64,000 nt of DNA from Carettochelys insculpta (Eukaryota > Chordata > Testudines > Carettochelyidae), in NCBI RefSeq assembly GCF_033958435.1, contig NC_134142.1, positions 102,932,501-102,996,500 on the forward strand, read 5' to 3'. Positions 34,908-47,229 of the stretch are shown here, in pieces (within the stretch, counting starts at the first letter, position 1; each line of letters begins with the position of its first letter). The translations under genes were made by a program, and so were the position numbers. Under the pieces are notes generated by a model, which saw nothing but the letters and a program-made list of their open reading frames with translations, ran no database searches and was not told the origin of the DNA.

Positions 34908-36982
34908 ATGTTTTTGACGCCAAGATTTTAGCAAGATAATAGATGGCGGTAGGCATTTATATACATGACTAATAAAGTAGTGACATATTTGTGACGGAAT
35001 ATTAAATGTCTTAATCTCTGCCCTCTACAGGGATCTCTGCCCCTTCCTCTGGAACTCCTGATGATGAACATTCCTGGAGACAGAAAAGACATCCTATATG
35101 ACATATTCCATGTTCCTATGCATAACAAACCATGCTTTCATCATCACTAGGAAAAGCTCAATTGACAAGAATAGACTACAGAAAAGCCTGCATATCTGTG
35201 CAGTTGTAGAAGGGTTAGGGTGGGGGTCAATACATAACTGTGCCCTTTGCAGAACATAGTAAAAATCACCACTGATCAAGAAGTACTGGAATTGTTCAGA
35301 CGCAAGTGTTCTCAGGATTTGTGTGATCAACAGAACATGTCCTGTCAAAAAGCCCTAAGTACTGTATCTGCTACATGAGTTCATAAACAAACATCAAAAG
35401 GTTACTGTGACCATCTGAGCTGTTTGAATTGGTGGAAGCATTTGCCGTAGTTTATGTTTAAAAATAAAAAAGCAAAGGGTGAGCAGATGTTTCAAGGTGA
35501 AAAAGTAGGAAATTTACTCTGGGAGAGGGAGTGCTTTCAGGGTGGGGTCAGAAAGAAGTGCATAAAGTAGAGAGAAGGGAAGGAAAAAGGATTCTCATTA
35601 CTTCCTATTCCATTTTGGGGATTTTTTCCCTTCACCTTTTTTTCTCTCTACTTCTGTTCTTTTGCACCCTCAATATCCTGCCACCGCCTGTTGCTCACCT
35701 TTTGAGACAACTGAGACCATCAGAAGTGTGGATCCCAGTCAGCATTCTAGCTCAATAATTGTCTGCATAGGGAGCAGTGCAGCTGAATTGTCTGTGCAAG
35801 TAGAGCTGTGTCCAGAGTCAAACTTCAAAGGGATTTGACTCAGAGTGAAAGGGCAATCCTCACCAGGCAGCTAAGGAGAGATCAAGATGGTATCCTTATT
35901 GTACAAGGAAACTCAGGATGGCCCTTGAGGTGCATAAACATTTAATGTGCTGCCAATTTTCAGCAACTGAGCCTGGAGTTGGATTCTTAAAGTGGTTTGT
36001 TTCCTGACAGTTACTGTACAAAACAAGACAAAGCATTTGTACATAGCAAGTAACCCCTGTATGTAATAAAACAAACATATATGTAAACCAGCATAATAGC
36101 TGGCTGCTAACTAGAACAAAAACTGCATCCATCAAATCTATTTAGTTTTCATGCTTAATTAGTTTAATCACCAAGCTGATGAGCAAGACTTACTTTCAGA
36201 TGTCAAAAGGTGAATTTTTCAAGTGTTAATGTATATACACAACCTGTGTATTATCACAGTACTGACAGAAGCCAGTGTTGTAGTTAAGATTGCAAACTCA
36301 TATTCATTACTTAACTGTCAGCCACTGAGAGCTCGCTCTCTGCTTACTGATTTGTTACCTGAGCAATTATTCCTGGTTTATCCTCCATGTCAGACAACTG
36401 TCCTGCAAATGCATTTTGAGATTGAGATGATGAATAATACACCACAGCTTTATCTAACAGCTGAAAACATCTGAATTTGTTACAAAAAACCTTCCAGCAA
36501 TCAGAGTACAGAGCATCCAACAGAGAAGCATGAAACCTGAGCCTGCTGATTAATCCTTGAAACATATTAAATATCTGTATTCATTTTGAAATCAGTTTGC
36601 ACGATATAAAAGTTTTTGGTGTTTTTTTTAAATTTAATTCATACTCTTGTTTATTCTTCTTCCTTCTTACTACAGCCACCTCCTTTCTTATTTTTAGGCT
36701 GGCAGACTGACATTGTTCAGTTACAGTATGCTAAGAACACAGAGAACTTGAAATCCACGTCTGAGTATTTTCTATACCTCTTCATAGCCCTAAGAAATAG
36801 GTGGCAGTCCCTGCACTTAATTAAAATTTCAGTCTGATCTGTCCCAAAGGTAGCCCCTCTTTTATTACAGCATCTTAATTTTACTGGTGATCATGAAAAA
36901 CAAAAGCAAAGAAATCATCCCCACTGCTGAGCTTTCGTTACTTTAATACCTACCCCTACTTCCATTAAGCCTGTGGCACATT
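34908..36982. other. Unassigned flanking DNA
   Basis: No supported exon, RNA gene or repeat end in about 2 kb. Confidence 0.5.
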
Positions 36983-36990
36983 ACCTAATT

Positions 36991-37312
36991 CAGTGGTTCT
37001 CAAACTTCATTGCTTCATGACCTCCTGGCAACAAAAACTAAAACATGACGCCAGGATGGGGGAACTGCAGACTGAGTCCTCCCAAGTCCATCGCCCAAGT
37101 TGTGCTGCCCCAGGTTAGAGGTACAGGGAGCAAAGCTGAAGTCCTAGTGCTTCTGTCCTGTGCGGGGGGGTGGGGGGGGTGTCATGCAACCTTAGCCCTA
37201 GGTGGCGAGGCTTGGGGTCAGACTCGCTGGGGATCAGGACCAGCCTTGGTGACCCCATTAAGATGAGGTCCCATCATTCTTTGGGATCCCAACCCAAGTC
37301 TGAGAGCCCCTG
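36991..37312. mobile_element. hAT-like (Charlie-type) non-autonomous transposon
   Basis: Ends cagtggttctcaaactt and aagtctgagagcccctg (inverted match to the left end). Flanked by the 8-bp duplication acctaatt / acctagtt (36983-36990, 37313-37320; one mismatch). The interior is GC-rich with a G run at about 37165. No transposase frame. Confidence 0.78.
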
Positions 37313-37320
37313 ACCTAGTT

Positions 37321-38710
37321 CAAAGGCAGGGAGACCCTTATTTGGTCTTTCCTTTTAAACTCTTTAAAAAAATAGGAAAAAAGGATAAGAAAAAGTGACA
37401 GTTTCCTGTCCTTTCCTGGATTCCTCAGAACTTGCCATGCATAACATTTTTACACATTATTTAAAATCATACTGTAGTAAAAATAAGACTTGGCATGAAC
37501 ATTTAAACATTAATGTACAAATATTTTCTTTAATAAAGCTGAAAGATAGAAGTAGAGAGACCAATGCTATTGACACAGCTTTGTGCTTTTACACGCAAAA
37601 TCCTAAATGCAGAGAAATAGAGTCAATTTGCACTAGTATAAATGCAGTTAGAGTTGAGTAAGAATTTCCATTGTGAAATCCCTGGAACTATGCTTTCAGA
37701 TGAAGTGGAGTTATGCCAAATGTTCACAGTGACACCCTAAACTAAATAAAACCAGATTTCAGAGTTGCAAACATGGACCAATTACCTCACCATGTTTACA
37801 ACTTTTTTGAACTAAGCTAGAATTGTTTTTGAATGTACTTGAGACTGTTTTTTATAATTAACTCATGCAAAAGATATGTGGTTTCATATGACAAGATGAA
37901 ATTCAGTGGCTTCAGTGGATTTCTTTGCATTAAAATGTGGAGTATGAAATTCAAACCAAACTCTACATAAACTTAGATAACAGCAAATGGCATCCAAATC
38001 TACATGGATCAAATCTCATGGATCACAAAGTCAGATATTTATATAAATCTTGCAAAAATGAAAACACTGAACGTTAAACACAAAACTTTAGTCTGGATCA
38101 GAGACTTGATGGAAAGGCTGTCAATGACTATGGTAACCTTTGGATGAGACCTCAAAACATTAAGGCCAAAATACCTTTTTCTGCTCAAAGATAGGTGAAA
38201 GGAGCAAGTTGATGTTTAAATCTTTCGGCTTGTTTTGCTAGTAATGGGAAAATCCACCATTTGTGACATCTCTGTTTTCTATCATTATACTAGAAGTGTG
38301 AGGTGAAAGTGAATATTTGGAGATGAAATTCTGGAAAGAGGCATAAATCTGTCTTAAAAGATTTATTACAGTTTTTACTTGGCTGAGCTTTCCTGAACAA
38401 ATGCAAATGGTCACTTTTCTTTGCTTTTATTCCATCTATCTTCATGCCACTGACTACATTTTTTTATTTCTTTATTATGATGCTGGAAAGCTCAGATATC
38501 CATCAGAAATATGCTGGAAGAGTATCTTTATTCTGCAGAGTTTTACCATGATTTTTAGCCACTTGGAGTCATCTTAATTGTCATTGCTTTAGTTTTAATT
38601 GCTTAGCTTCACTGAAGTCTTAGCTATATAAAACTTACGATTTAGAAAATAAAATCAAGTTGACAAAGTCTGAATTAACCTGAATACCTATGTGAAGCTG
38701 ACAGACCCAA
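37321..38710. other. Unassigned AT-rich DNA
   Basis: No supported feature. Confidence 0.5.
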
Positions 38711-38790
38711 GTTGCCAGCAGGTGGGACTAAACCTGGGATCATAGGGGTTAAAGTCAAAAGCCTCTACCGCATGAGCTAAAACATCTTCT
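38711..38790 (-). repeat. tRNA-like sequence, probably a SINE head
   Basis: On the minus strand ttagctcatgcggtagagg (A-box-like, 38787-38769) is followed about 30 bases later by caggtttagtccc (B-box-like, 38738-38726). The fold and lengths do not support an intact tRNA gene, so a SINE or tRNA relic is preferred. Confidence 0.42.
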
Positions 38791-38981
38791 GGCTCTTAGT
38801 TAAGGCTTTACAGCAGACATCACTTTGTCCTTCTCAGTGGTTTCTGGGTTACACTTATATAAACAACATAAACATCATCAAAGTTAATTTGAGGAATTCA
38901 GCTAAAGCCACCAATACTATGCACCCAATCTTGTACACCACTGAGCCATAGTAGCCCACAGATTTACCATTGCTAGTCACA

Positions 38982-39025
38982 AATGTAGTCATGTTAGTCT
39001 GTATCTTCTCAAAACAAAGCAGTTT
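38982..39025 (+). mobile_element. Short Penelope-like terminus fragment
   Basis: gtagtcatgttagtctgtat followed by 'cttctcaaaacaaagcag' matches the outer PLE end; nothing else of the element is present. Confidence 0.5.
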
Positions 39026-39630
39026 TTCACTGCTAATCAGTGTATTTAAATTAGTACTTGATGTTTGTTATTTAATTTTAGTGCCATATAGTGGTGAATT
39101 GTGTAACAACTTAACTCGTGTTGCAATGTATTTTGAGGGGCATAATCACACGGTAATCTGATTGGCCGTAGGAAATCATGTTGGGCAATACTAAGGCCCA
39201 CCACAAGCTGTTATAAAGAATAAGGCTGACCTGCACAGCCCGTACAAAGCTACTAAGGTTCCAAATAGTGAAGTAGAAAGATTGTCAGATGGATTTCCCA
39301 GCTCTTTCACCTTCTTTTCCATTGAGATCATTATAAGTGTAACCTATTACATGTCCCTTTCAGCACAGTGCCCTTTCCTACCTCACGCGAATCAGCTCCT
39401 ACTTTCTGCTTATCTATGATGATTAATTGTTCACATAGGTACATTTTCACCACTGATACAGTACTTAAAAATAAAATCGTACCCATTGTATGTTATTCTT
39501 CCAACAGTTTTGCAAAGCTTCTATTTTAAAGAGGTTTGTTTTGGCCACTGACCATTTAAAATAATCAAGTTTTACATTACTGGCTTCCACAAGCTTACGG
39601 TAGCCAGGTTAGTTCCAGGATATTAAAGGG
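39026..39630. other. Unassigned DNA
   Basis: No supported feature. Confidence 0.5.
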
Positions 39631-39639
39631 ACGAGGGGT

Positions 39640-39990
39640 GCTTTTATCAGGGCTTGTGACAGACTTCACTGGGCAGGTCGTGGGTGGGGTGACCTTGACT
39701 CCAGGCATCTTGGAAGGGGCAGGACCTCATGCAGACGGGGTGAGGCTGAGAGCTAGCCTCCTCACCCAACCCTCAGTGCTGCCCAGAGTAAGCAGGGCTC
39801 CGGTGGTGATTTAAAGAGCCCACGGCTGCTTCTGCCATGGTAGCAACAATGGCTGCCAAGATCCCTGGGCCCTTTGGACTTGTCGGGCCCTGGGGCAACT
39901 GCTCCCTTTACCCCTCCATGGTCAGCCCTGGTTTTTACATTGACAGTTTTGACTTCTTCTCCTGCTCTACGTATCATGGTGCTTTCTTAC
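39640..39990. repeat. GC-rich interspersed repeat, unclassified
   Basis: Contains 'gcagggctccggtggtgatttaaagagccc' (about 39791-39821) and 'ccctggggcaactgctccc', words that recur in variants at 56640-56670 (ccctttaaattg) and 60830-60930. Ends not defined. Confidence 0.45.
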
Positions 39991-40795
39991 TGAATTTTCT
40001 TCAAGTGACTTTTGTGTTCCCAACAGCTGTGTACTTGCTTGCAACATCCTGCTTGAAACCACAGGTGTATGTTTGTTTTTAAAATCAAATACAGGTATTC
40101 AGAACAAAGTTGTACCTCTCAATAATAAATTTAAAAACTAGACAAGCTTTTGAAACCAGAAGGTATTTCTGTGCAGCTTTATTTCTCTCAAAGAGGTTTC
40201 AAACCTACAGAATTTTCAAACCTGATTAAAAGCACATGCTTTTAAAAGCTGTTAAAGCCTCACATAAAAATGAACCTGAAAATTGAAGTGCTCCCTGCAA
40301 AACTAATGGGTAGAACTGAAAATGTGTTGCTGTAAATGTTAGCTTGGAACATCAATATAATGACCTCGTTTTGTGCTCTTTATATTTCTTCTCCCAGTGA
40401 ACATGATTAGCGAAAGAGGTCTGCTTCCTTAGAAACAAATAAACTGAAGATGTTAGAAGAAGCACATATCCTGGAACACTTTTCCATATAGTTGTAATCA
40501 TATTAAAAATCAGATTGAGTTCAGTGTATAAGGAAAGAAATTACATCAGTTCATCTGTGCTCACACTGGAGACACAAGTCACTGGAAAATAAAAGCAGAG
40601 AATTTAGAATGATTTAGCTTTTTATAGCCAGGGACGTATAGTGCATCAGTTGTCAATCTCCCATGCCTTTAGATGACAGTTAAGGCTGAGAAATATCTTG
40701 TCATTTTTGCTATTCCTTTAGTTTGTTGTTTTGGTTGGAAATGTCTGAATTAATAAAGTGTGAAAAGAAGTGAAAGAGTGCTTAAACTATTGCTT
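39991..40795. other. Unassigned AT-rich DNA
   Basis: No supported feature. Confidence 0.5.
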
Positions 40796-40799
40796 TGAT

Positions 40800-41420
40800 A
40801 CTCACCTCACAATACAGAGCCTTCTACACAGCCCTCAGCACCATCCTCCCAGAGTGCCTTAAAACCCCAAATGTGTTTTAATCCTCACATCACCTCCATG
40901 ATGCAGCAAAGTACCATCTCCACTCTACTGATGAGAGAGTGGATTACAGAAGATTGGAAGAACCAAACATGACCAGCATTGAAGCCATTATCATTCATCA
41001 ACAACTTAGTTGGACTGGTCATGTGGTTTGGATGTCTAATCAGAACTTCCCAAAACAGATTCTGTTTTCTGAGTTGCAGAAAGGACAGAGGAGCATTGGG
41101 GACCAGCAGAAGTGATATAAGGACATGCTGAAAGCAACATCAGTGTCCACACTTGGGAGAACCTTTCCCAAGACAGTCCCCAGTGAAAAATGGCAATCCA
41201 CATGGGGGTGGCACAATTTGAGGGGTCACGCTGAAGTGCAGACGAGAAGAGGCGGAGAAGAAGAGAACATCAAAATTGCCCCGTGCTCCTCCACCATCTA
41301 TCAAACACCTGGCTCTTCTGTGATAAGACTATGCTCCAGAATCAGGCTGGTCACAAATAGGAAGGTGACATGAAGACATCCTATTCGTTATCACGTGACT
41401 GCCAAGACAGACATGTTCTA
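40800..41420 (+). mobile_element. Non-LTR retrotransposon remnant, C-terminal part of ORF2
   Basis: Plus-strand translation near 40990-41160 gives HQQLSWTGHVVWM, PKQILFSELQKGQRS and, after a stop, YKDMLKA, in the order of the conserved QLRW(T/V)GHV.RM...PKQ(I/L)LF.QL..GKR...RYKD segment at the end of many LINE polymerases. Stops and frameshifts show it is dead. The clade cannot be set from this piece. Confidence 0.62.
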
Positions 41421-43879
41421 AGCACACATCTGGCAGCTCCAGTTCAAACTACAAAGTTGGACAAAGAGGGTCCTGGCATTGTCTCCATCCCATGTGCAAG
41501 GTCAGCCTCCTGTCCATTTAGCAGCAAGCTGTGATTACTTGAGCTTCAGAGGCAGCAAAATCTCTGCATTCACCCACAATAAATTCTCACTGCAAAATCA
41601 AAGCCAGAGGATGTATTTAACACATAGGACCTGCATATACAATTTATGTTTCTGGAGTGACAGTGTAAAATGAGCCAGATTCTGAACATTCGTACAACAA
41701 ATGACTCTGTGCACATTGGAAAAGTTCTTCATAAAACTGCGACTTTCATAGAACAGTCACAAAGGGCTTTATGTTGAATTATACATCATAATGCTACTGG
41801 AAAAAATTATGCTTCAGCTCTGGGGCAGGACCTTGTAGAGTTTCTACAGCACCCCTGGGGGTAGCACAGATGAGCTCTGGAAGCAACCTTCATCAATCTT
41901 TTTAGCCTGACAAGATCAGAATCTTGAAATTGGGGAGAAAAGTTGGAGGGGAAAGGGAGGAAAATGGGGCAGAAGAGGGAATCCTGCTTTGGGATGTGAG
42001 CTGATGTTAATGGAAAGACTGCTGGCAATTTCAACAGGTTTGGGATTAGGCCTGACTCCAAGATGTATTACCATGTTTAGGCCATACATTCAGTAAGTAT
42101 AATAATAAAACAAAGAGAATTTTGGCACTTAGGTAGAACTCTGCCATAAGCCAGACCTTTGCTGCTGCACCTGGAATGGCCTGCTCTGGTGCATATCACC
42201 AATTCCACATTTTGTTTTACAAAACCACTGAGAATCAAGTTTGGTTTTTTTCATATCTTCTACAGGAATAGGTGACCAGTTCTCCCATTCTAGTGCTTAC
42301 ACTCTTCTCCCCTAGTTTGTGCTCTCCTGTAATCCTTCTGGTAGCTGGAGCCTGTAGCCGGATGAAATATCTTGGGGCTCCTTTCCCTTGATCCAATTCA
42401 GAACCATCTTGAGCCCCAATGCAGTAACCTAGGAAATCTGCACACCACCCCTGGGTGCCCCTGAGAGGTGTTACTTTCCCAATCACAAGCACAGAGTCTG
42501 AATATAGAAAAGAAACTTTTAATAAAAGGAGGGAAGTAATATGCATTCATTTGGAAAACAACACAGAGAGGGTTCATAAAGATAAACATGAGTAAAAGAC
42601 CCACCCCACTACTGTGAGCAGTTTCCTTTTTTCCTCAGCTCCTTAAGTCCAGCAATCCAAAATCCCCCTTCACCTGCCTAGCCTTTCTCTGCACCCTGCT
42701 CACAGTAACTGTACTTGGTCAGTGCAGACCCAATGTTCAGAGGGGCATCTCTCTGCCATCCTGCTGGCTGCTCATCACACCTCTCCACTGCCCCCCTGCT
42801 GGCCATTCATCATGTATCTCTGCTGCTGCCCTGTGGGCTGGCACTATCTTCCACCAGCCACCTGTCTACTGTGACCTCTGCATGTCAAGATGGTAAAGTT
42901 GGCGCCAATGAATAATCATTAGATATTTAAAGGAACTACTCTTAAAACCATTTCATCAGCAATCTGAAGAAAAAAAAAGCCCTCAGTAATGATACTCACT
43001 TAGACAATACTGAAAGTAATATATATTCCAAGAGAACAATGGGTCAGACAAACTAATCATATGTTTTATTATATTTAGAAGCAAATCATAAATGAAGCAT
43101 CAGAAGATAAGTCATACATGAATTAATAGCAGAAAGGGGGGGTATATGTTTCTGTATTTGCCAGCTTCTCACTCTGTAATGACACTGAATTTTGTTGGAT
43201 CTCTAATTACACAACTTATCTACAGTAAGGTAAACTAAAGACACCCATAAGAAAACAAATACTGCATCATTTTCTGAAATGAAAAATTTGATTTCAAGTC
43301 AGTCTGTGTTTATAGAAGAATATATGTTGTGCTAAGTTATCATTTCTCAGCCTGCTAGCTCTCCGAAACATTCCAACCCCTGGCAGGTATTCTATTCTTG
43401 GATTACTGAGCCACGTATTTTGATTATTCAATGTTAGGGGTATAGCTTGGGTTTTTTTTCATTTTTAAATGAACCATTTTGTATATACAGCTTCCTAGTC
43501 ATATCTAAATGTCTGACTTTTTGAGATCAGTTAACTCAGGGCAGTCTGTAGCTCAGGTATAAACCAACCTATGGAAAGAAATCTTAGGGAGAAAAACATT
43601 TTTAAAATAAGTCCTTAGAGCAAGTCAAAAGATTAATGTACATTTAGCCTTCAGCTAATCTAACATAAAAGTATTTGAGAAAGGAAAATGTGATCATGCA
43701 GAAAATCTCAAGTCCCGTTTATTCAAAGTAAGAGAGCATGACACAAGTACCAACTTTTCTTGTTAAGATTTAATTTTGAAAAAAAGCAGATTCAGGAAAT
43801 ATGTTAATTCTGTCTGCCTTAATGAATTTGCTGATGAATTCTCAAACTTTCTCATAGGTCAGCAGGCATCTCTTTTCAC
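41421..43879. other. Unassigned DNA
   Basis: No clear exon or RNA gene in about 2.4 kb. The stretch 42230-42610 has a different base composition and could be an old retroelement, but shows no ends. Confidence 0.45.
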
Positions 43880-43882
43880 AAA

Positions 43883-44276
43883 GGCTCCATCTACACTAGC
43901 AAGTCCTTGCAGAAAATCAGGCCCTCTTCCGAAACAGCAAGTAGAGTGTCCACACATAAAATACACTTATTCAAATTCCTTTTGAAAGAACACAGCGCTT
44001 CTTTTGGAGGCCCTCTTCTTCTCCCAAATGAGAAGAGTGCCTCTTCCCGAAAGATTCTTTTGGAAACATACATGCATATATTCTTCAGGACTCTTTTGTT
44101 TAAGAGAGCTGTCTCATTATGCTGAATTTTTTGACCCCAGCACATTCTTTTGAAAGAGCGGGGAATGTGTGGATGCTCTCTTTCAAAAGAGCAGATTGCT
44201 CTTTTGATCTGCTTTTTTGGTGTGTGGCTGTGTTCCAGATCATCTTTCAAAAGATCACTGTAGTGTAGATATGGGC
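43883..44276. mobile_element. PIF/Harbinger-type MITE, 'tttcaaaagag' subgroup
   Basis: Ends ggctccatctacactag and gtagtgtagatatgggc, flanked by aaa (43880-43882, 44277-44279). Shares ctttcaaaagagc words and the 'gatctgcttttttggtgtg' block with 17189-17632. Confidence 0.75.
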
Positions 44277-44468
44277 AAAGGGAAGATGTCTGTATCCCTT
44301 TACCAATTCCATGAGCAGAGCTTGAAAATTTTTAACAGTTTACACCCCCACACTGAAAATATTCGGGAAATGGAGCAAAATATTTTGTGATCCTATAGTC
44401 ATCCAGATCCCTCATTTTTTGAAAGTAAATATTTCTTAGAACAATATGATTACACACAGAATAAAAAC

Positions 44469-44661
44469 AACAGGAAGTCCTGTGGCACTTTATAAACTAA
44501 CAGATATTTTGGAGCATAAACTTTCATGGGCAAAGACGAAAGACATGGGCCTATGAAAGCTTATGCTCCAAAATATGTTAGTCTATAGGATGACATAGGC
44601 CTTCTTCTTGTTTTTCAAGATACAGACTAACTCGGCTACCCCTCTGATACTTGTCAAAATG
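44469..44661. mobile_element. Penelope-like fold-back copy with 12-bp target duplication
   Basis: Arms 'aggaagtcctgtggcacttta...ttttggagcataaactttca' and 'tgaaagcttatgctccaaaa...cggctacccctctgatac' are inverted copies of the PLE end. The 12-bp direct repeat cagaataaaaac flanks it exactly (44457-44468, 44662-44673). Confidence 0.8.
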
Positions 44662-44744
44662 CAGAATAAAAACACAAGGAACCAAAGTAATTTGGAATAT
44701 CTAACCACAATGACAAATAAGGAGGCCAATAAGGAGATAGCAGA

Positions 44745-44950
44745 GACTAGGCTACACTATTTCGAAATAGGGTCATTGGAATCCATTATGGCCTATTTGA
44801 AATAGGTGTTATTCTTCAGGGAAAGAGGTTTACCCGAATCAAAATAACGCACCTGTTATTTCAAATATATTTCAAGATAGCATATGCTTCATTTAGACTC
44901 TGACAAAGTTATTTTGAAATAACTGCTGTTATTCTGAGATAACTTGCCCA
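44745..44950. mobile_element. Degraded MITE of the 'tatttcgaaata' type
   Basis: ggctacactatttcgaaata at the left and several gttatttcaaata / ttattttgaaataac words inside. The right end near 'gataacttgcccatgcc' is uncertain, and no target duplication is clear. Confidence 0.45.
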
Positions 44951-45120
44951 TGCCACTAACGTACTGGGTGATGGAAGGCAGGTCACCAGCCCTGCTTTGT
45001 GCCTGTTTTCCTTCCAAACAGTTTTGTCTATTTAGATTGCAAGTTCATATGGGGTTTTCCTATCAGGCTCTGAGACAGGAGAATGAAAAAATGATTATTT
45101 AGCTAGGGTGCATATAATCC

Positions 45121-45398
45121 AGGGGTAAGCAAACTGTTTACGCTGGGCCCCACTTTTTGTCCTTGAAATAAGCAGCTCCCCCGACACCTGTGTAATGTAA
45201 TCCAAACTGATGGAAATTTCAGTTAGGTTCATATTTAAAAACTTTCAGCATGTGTAAGAAAATTAGTCTGTAGAATGTAAAAACTTAATCTGTATATAAA
45301 CATGAATATATGCACATAAAAACAGTAACATATGTCAACATTTTTAATGCGATGGAGGAGACCCAGCAGCCGTTTGTGCTGCATCCCCATACAAAATT

Positions 45399-45400
<2 letters not shown>
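45121..45400 (+). mobile_element. hAT-like copy related to 10234-10729
   Basis: Begins ccaggggtaagcaaactgtt, a hAT-type end. The following 250 bp match 10500-10729 in reverse orientation. The other end was not found; the sequence runs into a CA microsatellite. Confidence 0.6.

Positions 45401-45438
<38 letters not shown>
45401..45438 (+). repeat. (CA)n microsatellite
   Basis: About 17 AC units with one interruption (acacatacac). It yields the repetitive CVCV frame on the minus strand, which is not a gene. Confidence 0.95.
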
Positions 45439-45439
<1 letters not shown>

Positions 45440-45441
<2 letters not shown>

Positions 45442-46305
45442 AACCTAACAAGCTAGGGGCATGATTCTCAGCTTGCTAAGGATACTCAAGCTAGCTCTCA
45501 CCTGAGCTAATGCAATAAAATAGTAGGGTTGCTGGGGCAGGATAGACAGTGGTGCCATTGGCTGTCTGCTGTGAGTACACATCCACTTGGACTCTGGTGG
45601 CCACTGCCACCAACGTCAAAACTAGCACAGCTCCTGTACTCTTTCATATAACAACTCAAATGAGAGTTGGAGCAAGTCTGAATATGCAAGCTGGGAATCA
45701 CATCCCTAGTTTGAAGCATAGATGTAGCCTAAGGAGGCAGAAATAAGCTGATGATTGCAAGGATATTCTTAAAAGGAGGGCTAAGACGTCATCTCTCAGC
45801 CAATTTACCAGTCAAATCTGCAGATCATCAGTTATCTTGGATGTGACAAGTTCTTTGTGGAATAAGTCAGAGCCAGCATCTGCTTTAAGAAGCCTCACTA
45901 GATTCCATTAATACCTGCTGACCATTTTGATCTTAAAGACAAGTTAGTGCAGAGATTATATTTGCATAAAGGGCATCCGTCCTTCCTTTGTTCATAGCGA
46001 CATACACGCTGTAAAGACCTTGGGGGAAAACTGGCTACATGCATTAGCCAGAGCAGTGCTCATAAATTATAGACTATACTTCAAATGATAAAGACAAAGT
46101 GAGGATGGATAATTTAATTTTTGCACATGAGCTGAAACTATTTTACTAACCAGTACAGCTTGTCAAAAGAGTAATCTCCCCATTATGCCATATACAATGC
46201 ATTTAGAAGTAATTTGTTCCCTAATTTCCAACCTCTGACTTCTTCTAAATAAATGTCAGCACAATACCTTTGTAATGGATAAAAGGTAAGCTGGATGGTA
46301 TGAAA
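45440..46305. other. Unassigned DNA
   Basis: No supported feature. Confidence 0.5.
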
Positions 46306-46309
46306 GCTG

Positions 46310-46475
46310 GTGATGGACAGAGTTCTCTTTAAGATGAGTGCATGGGTGGCCACGAGGAGAGATTCAAATGCCACCCAGCAGCATGTTTTTTCTAATGGTG
46401 TATCACCACGCATGTCTTGGTGTACATAACAAAATTTATTCTTCTTATGGATGGAAAAAATTGAAGGGAACACTG
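46310..46475 (-). mobile_element. hAT-like non-autonomous copy, reverse of the 1228-1390 family
   Basis: Ends atggaaaaaattgaagggaacactg, the complement of the cagtgttcccttcaatt type start. Contains 'ggtgtatcaccacgcatg' and 'aaaatttattc', corresponding to the block at 1262-1300. Confidence 0.5.
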
Positions 46476-46969
46476 ATGAGGGGCAAATAATTTCCTTTAA
46501 AGTACCTCTTGGGAAGAGAGAAAAGTTTGCAAGGTCTTACCCCATGCTATGGGTCCTAGAGCACCCAGAGAAAGGGACCTACCAGAACTGCAGTGCATGT
46601 TACCTCGTGTGGACAGTTGTCTGTTTGTGACAACTGCCCTGCTATGGCAACATGCCATTCATTCCCTGAGTCTCTCTGCAAAGTAACAGTGGGCTACGAG
46701 GGGCGAGGAGAAGTAAGAAAGGCAATTAAAACATTCAACCATAAATCCACCCAGAAATCTAACAAATCTTGCCCTGAAGGATAGTACCATAGAGTGTGAT
46801 CCTGCTCCTTCACCCCTTCACAGCCCACATCCAAAACCTGTTGTACCTCTCTGCAAAAGGGGCTTCCACAGTGTGCATGGGTGACAGAGACCAAGAGAGG
46901 CCTGACTCCTCCCTGCCTTTCTCACAGGCAGAGCAGATGTTCTATGCCAAAGCTGTTTTAGTCACTGCT
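46476..46969. other. Unassigned DNA
   Basis: No supported feature. Confidence 0.5.
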
Positions 46970-47229
46970 TCCTAGAGCTCCACAAATCTGTAGATATCTG
47001 TTAGTATCTGCATCCGCGGATGTCAGTGTGGATAGCCACAGCTCACTTTTGCAGATATGGGCGAGGATGCAGGTACAATTTTTGCATCTAGAACCCTGCG
47101 AATTTGCTGATACCTGCTTTATATCTACAAGTATCTGCATCCACAGATGTTAACGTGGATATCCATAACTCATTTTTGCAGATACAGATGAGGATATGGG
47201 TGCAAACTGTGTATGTGCACAGGGCTCTA
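46970..47229. repeat. Head-to-tail dimer of a repeat of about 120-140 bp
   Basis: Two direct copies (about 46970-47088 and 47089-47229). Each begins ctagarcycygcraat-like sequence and contains 'agtatctgcatccrcrgatgt', 'gtggataKccaYarctca' and 'tttttgcagata'. The second ends gcacagggctcta, complementary to the unit start, so the monomer may be a small inverted-ended transposon. Confidence 0.6.

Noticed and set aside
45235..45438. Frame starting with CVCVCV repeats.
   Set aside because: Translation of a (CA)n microsatellite.
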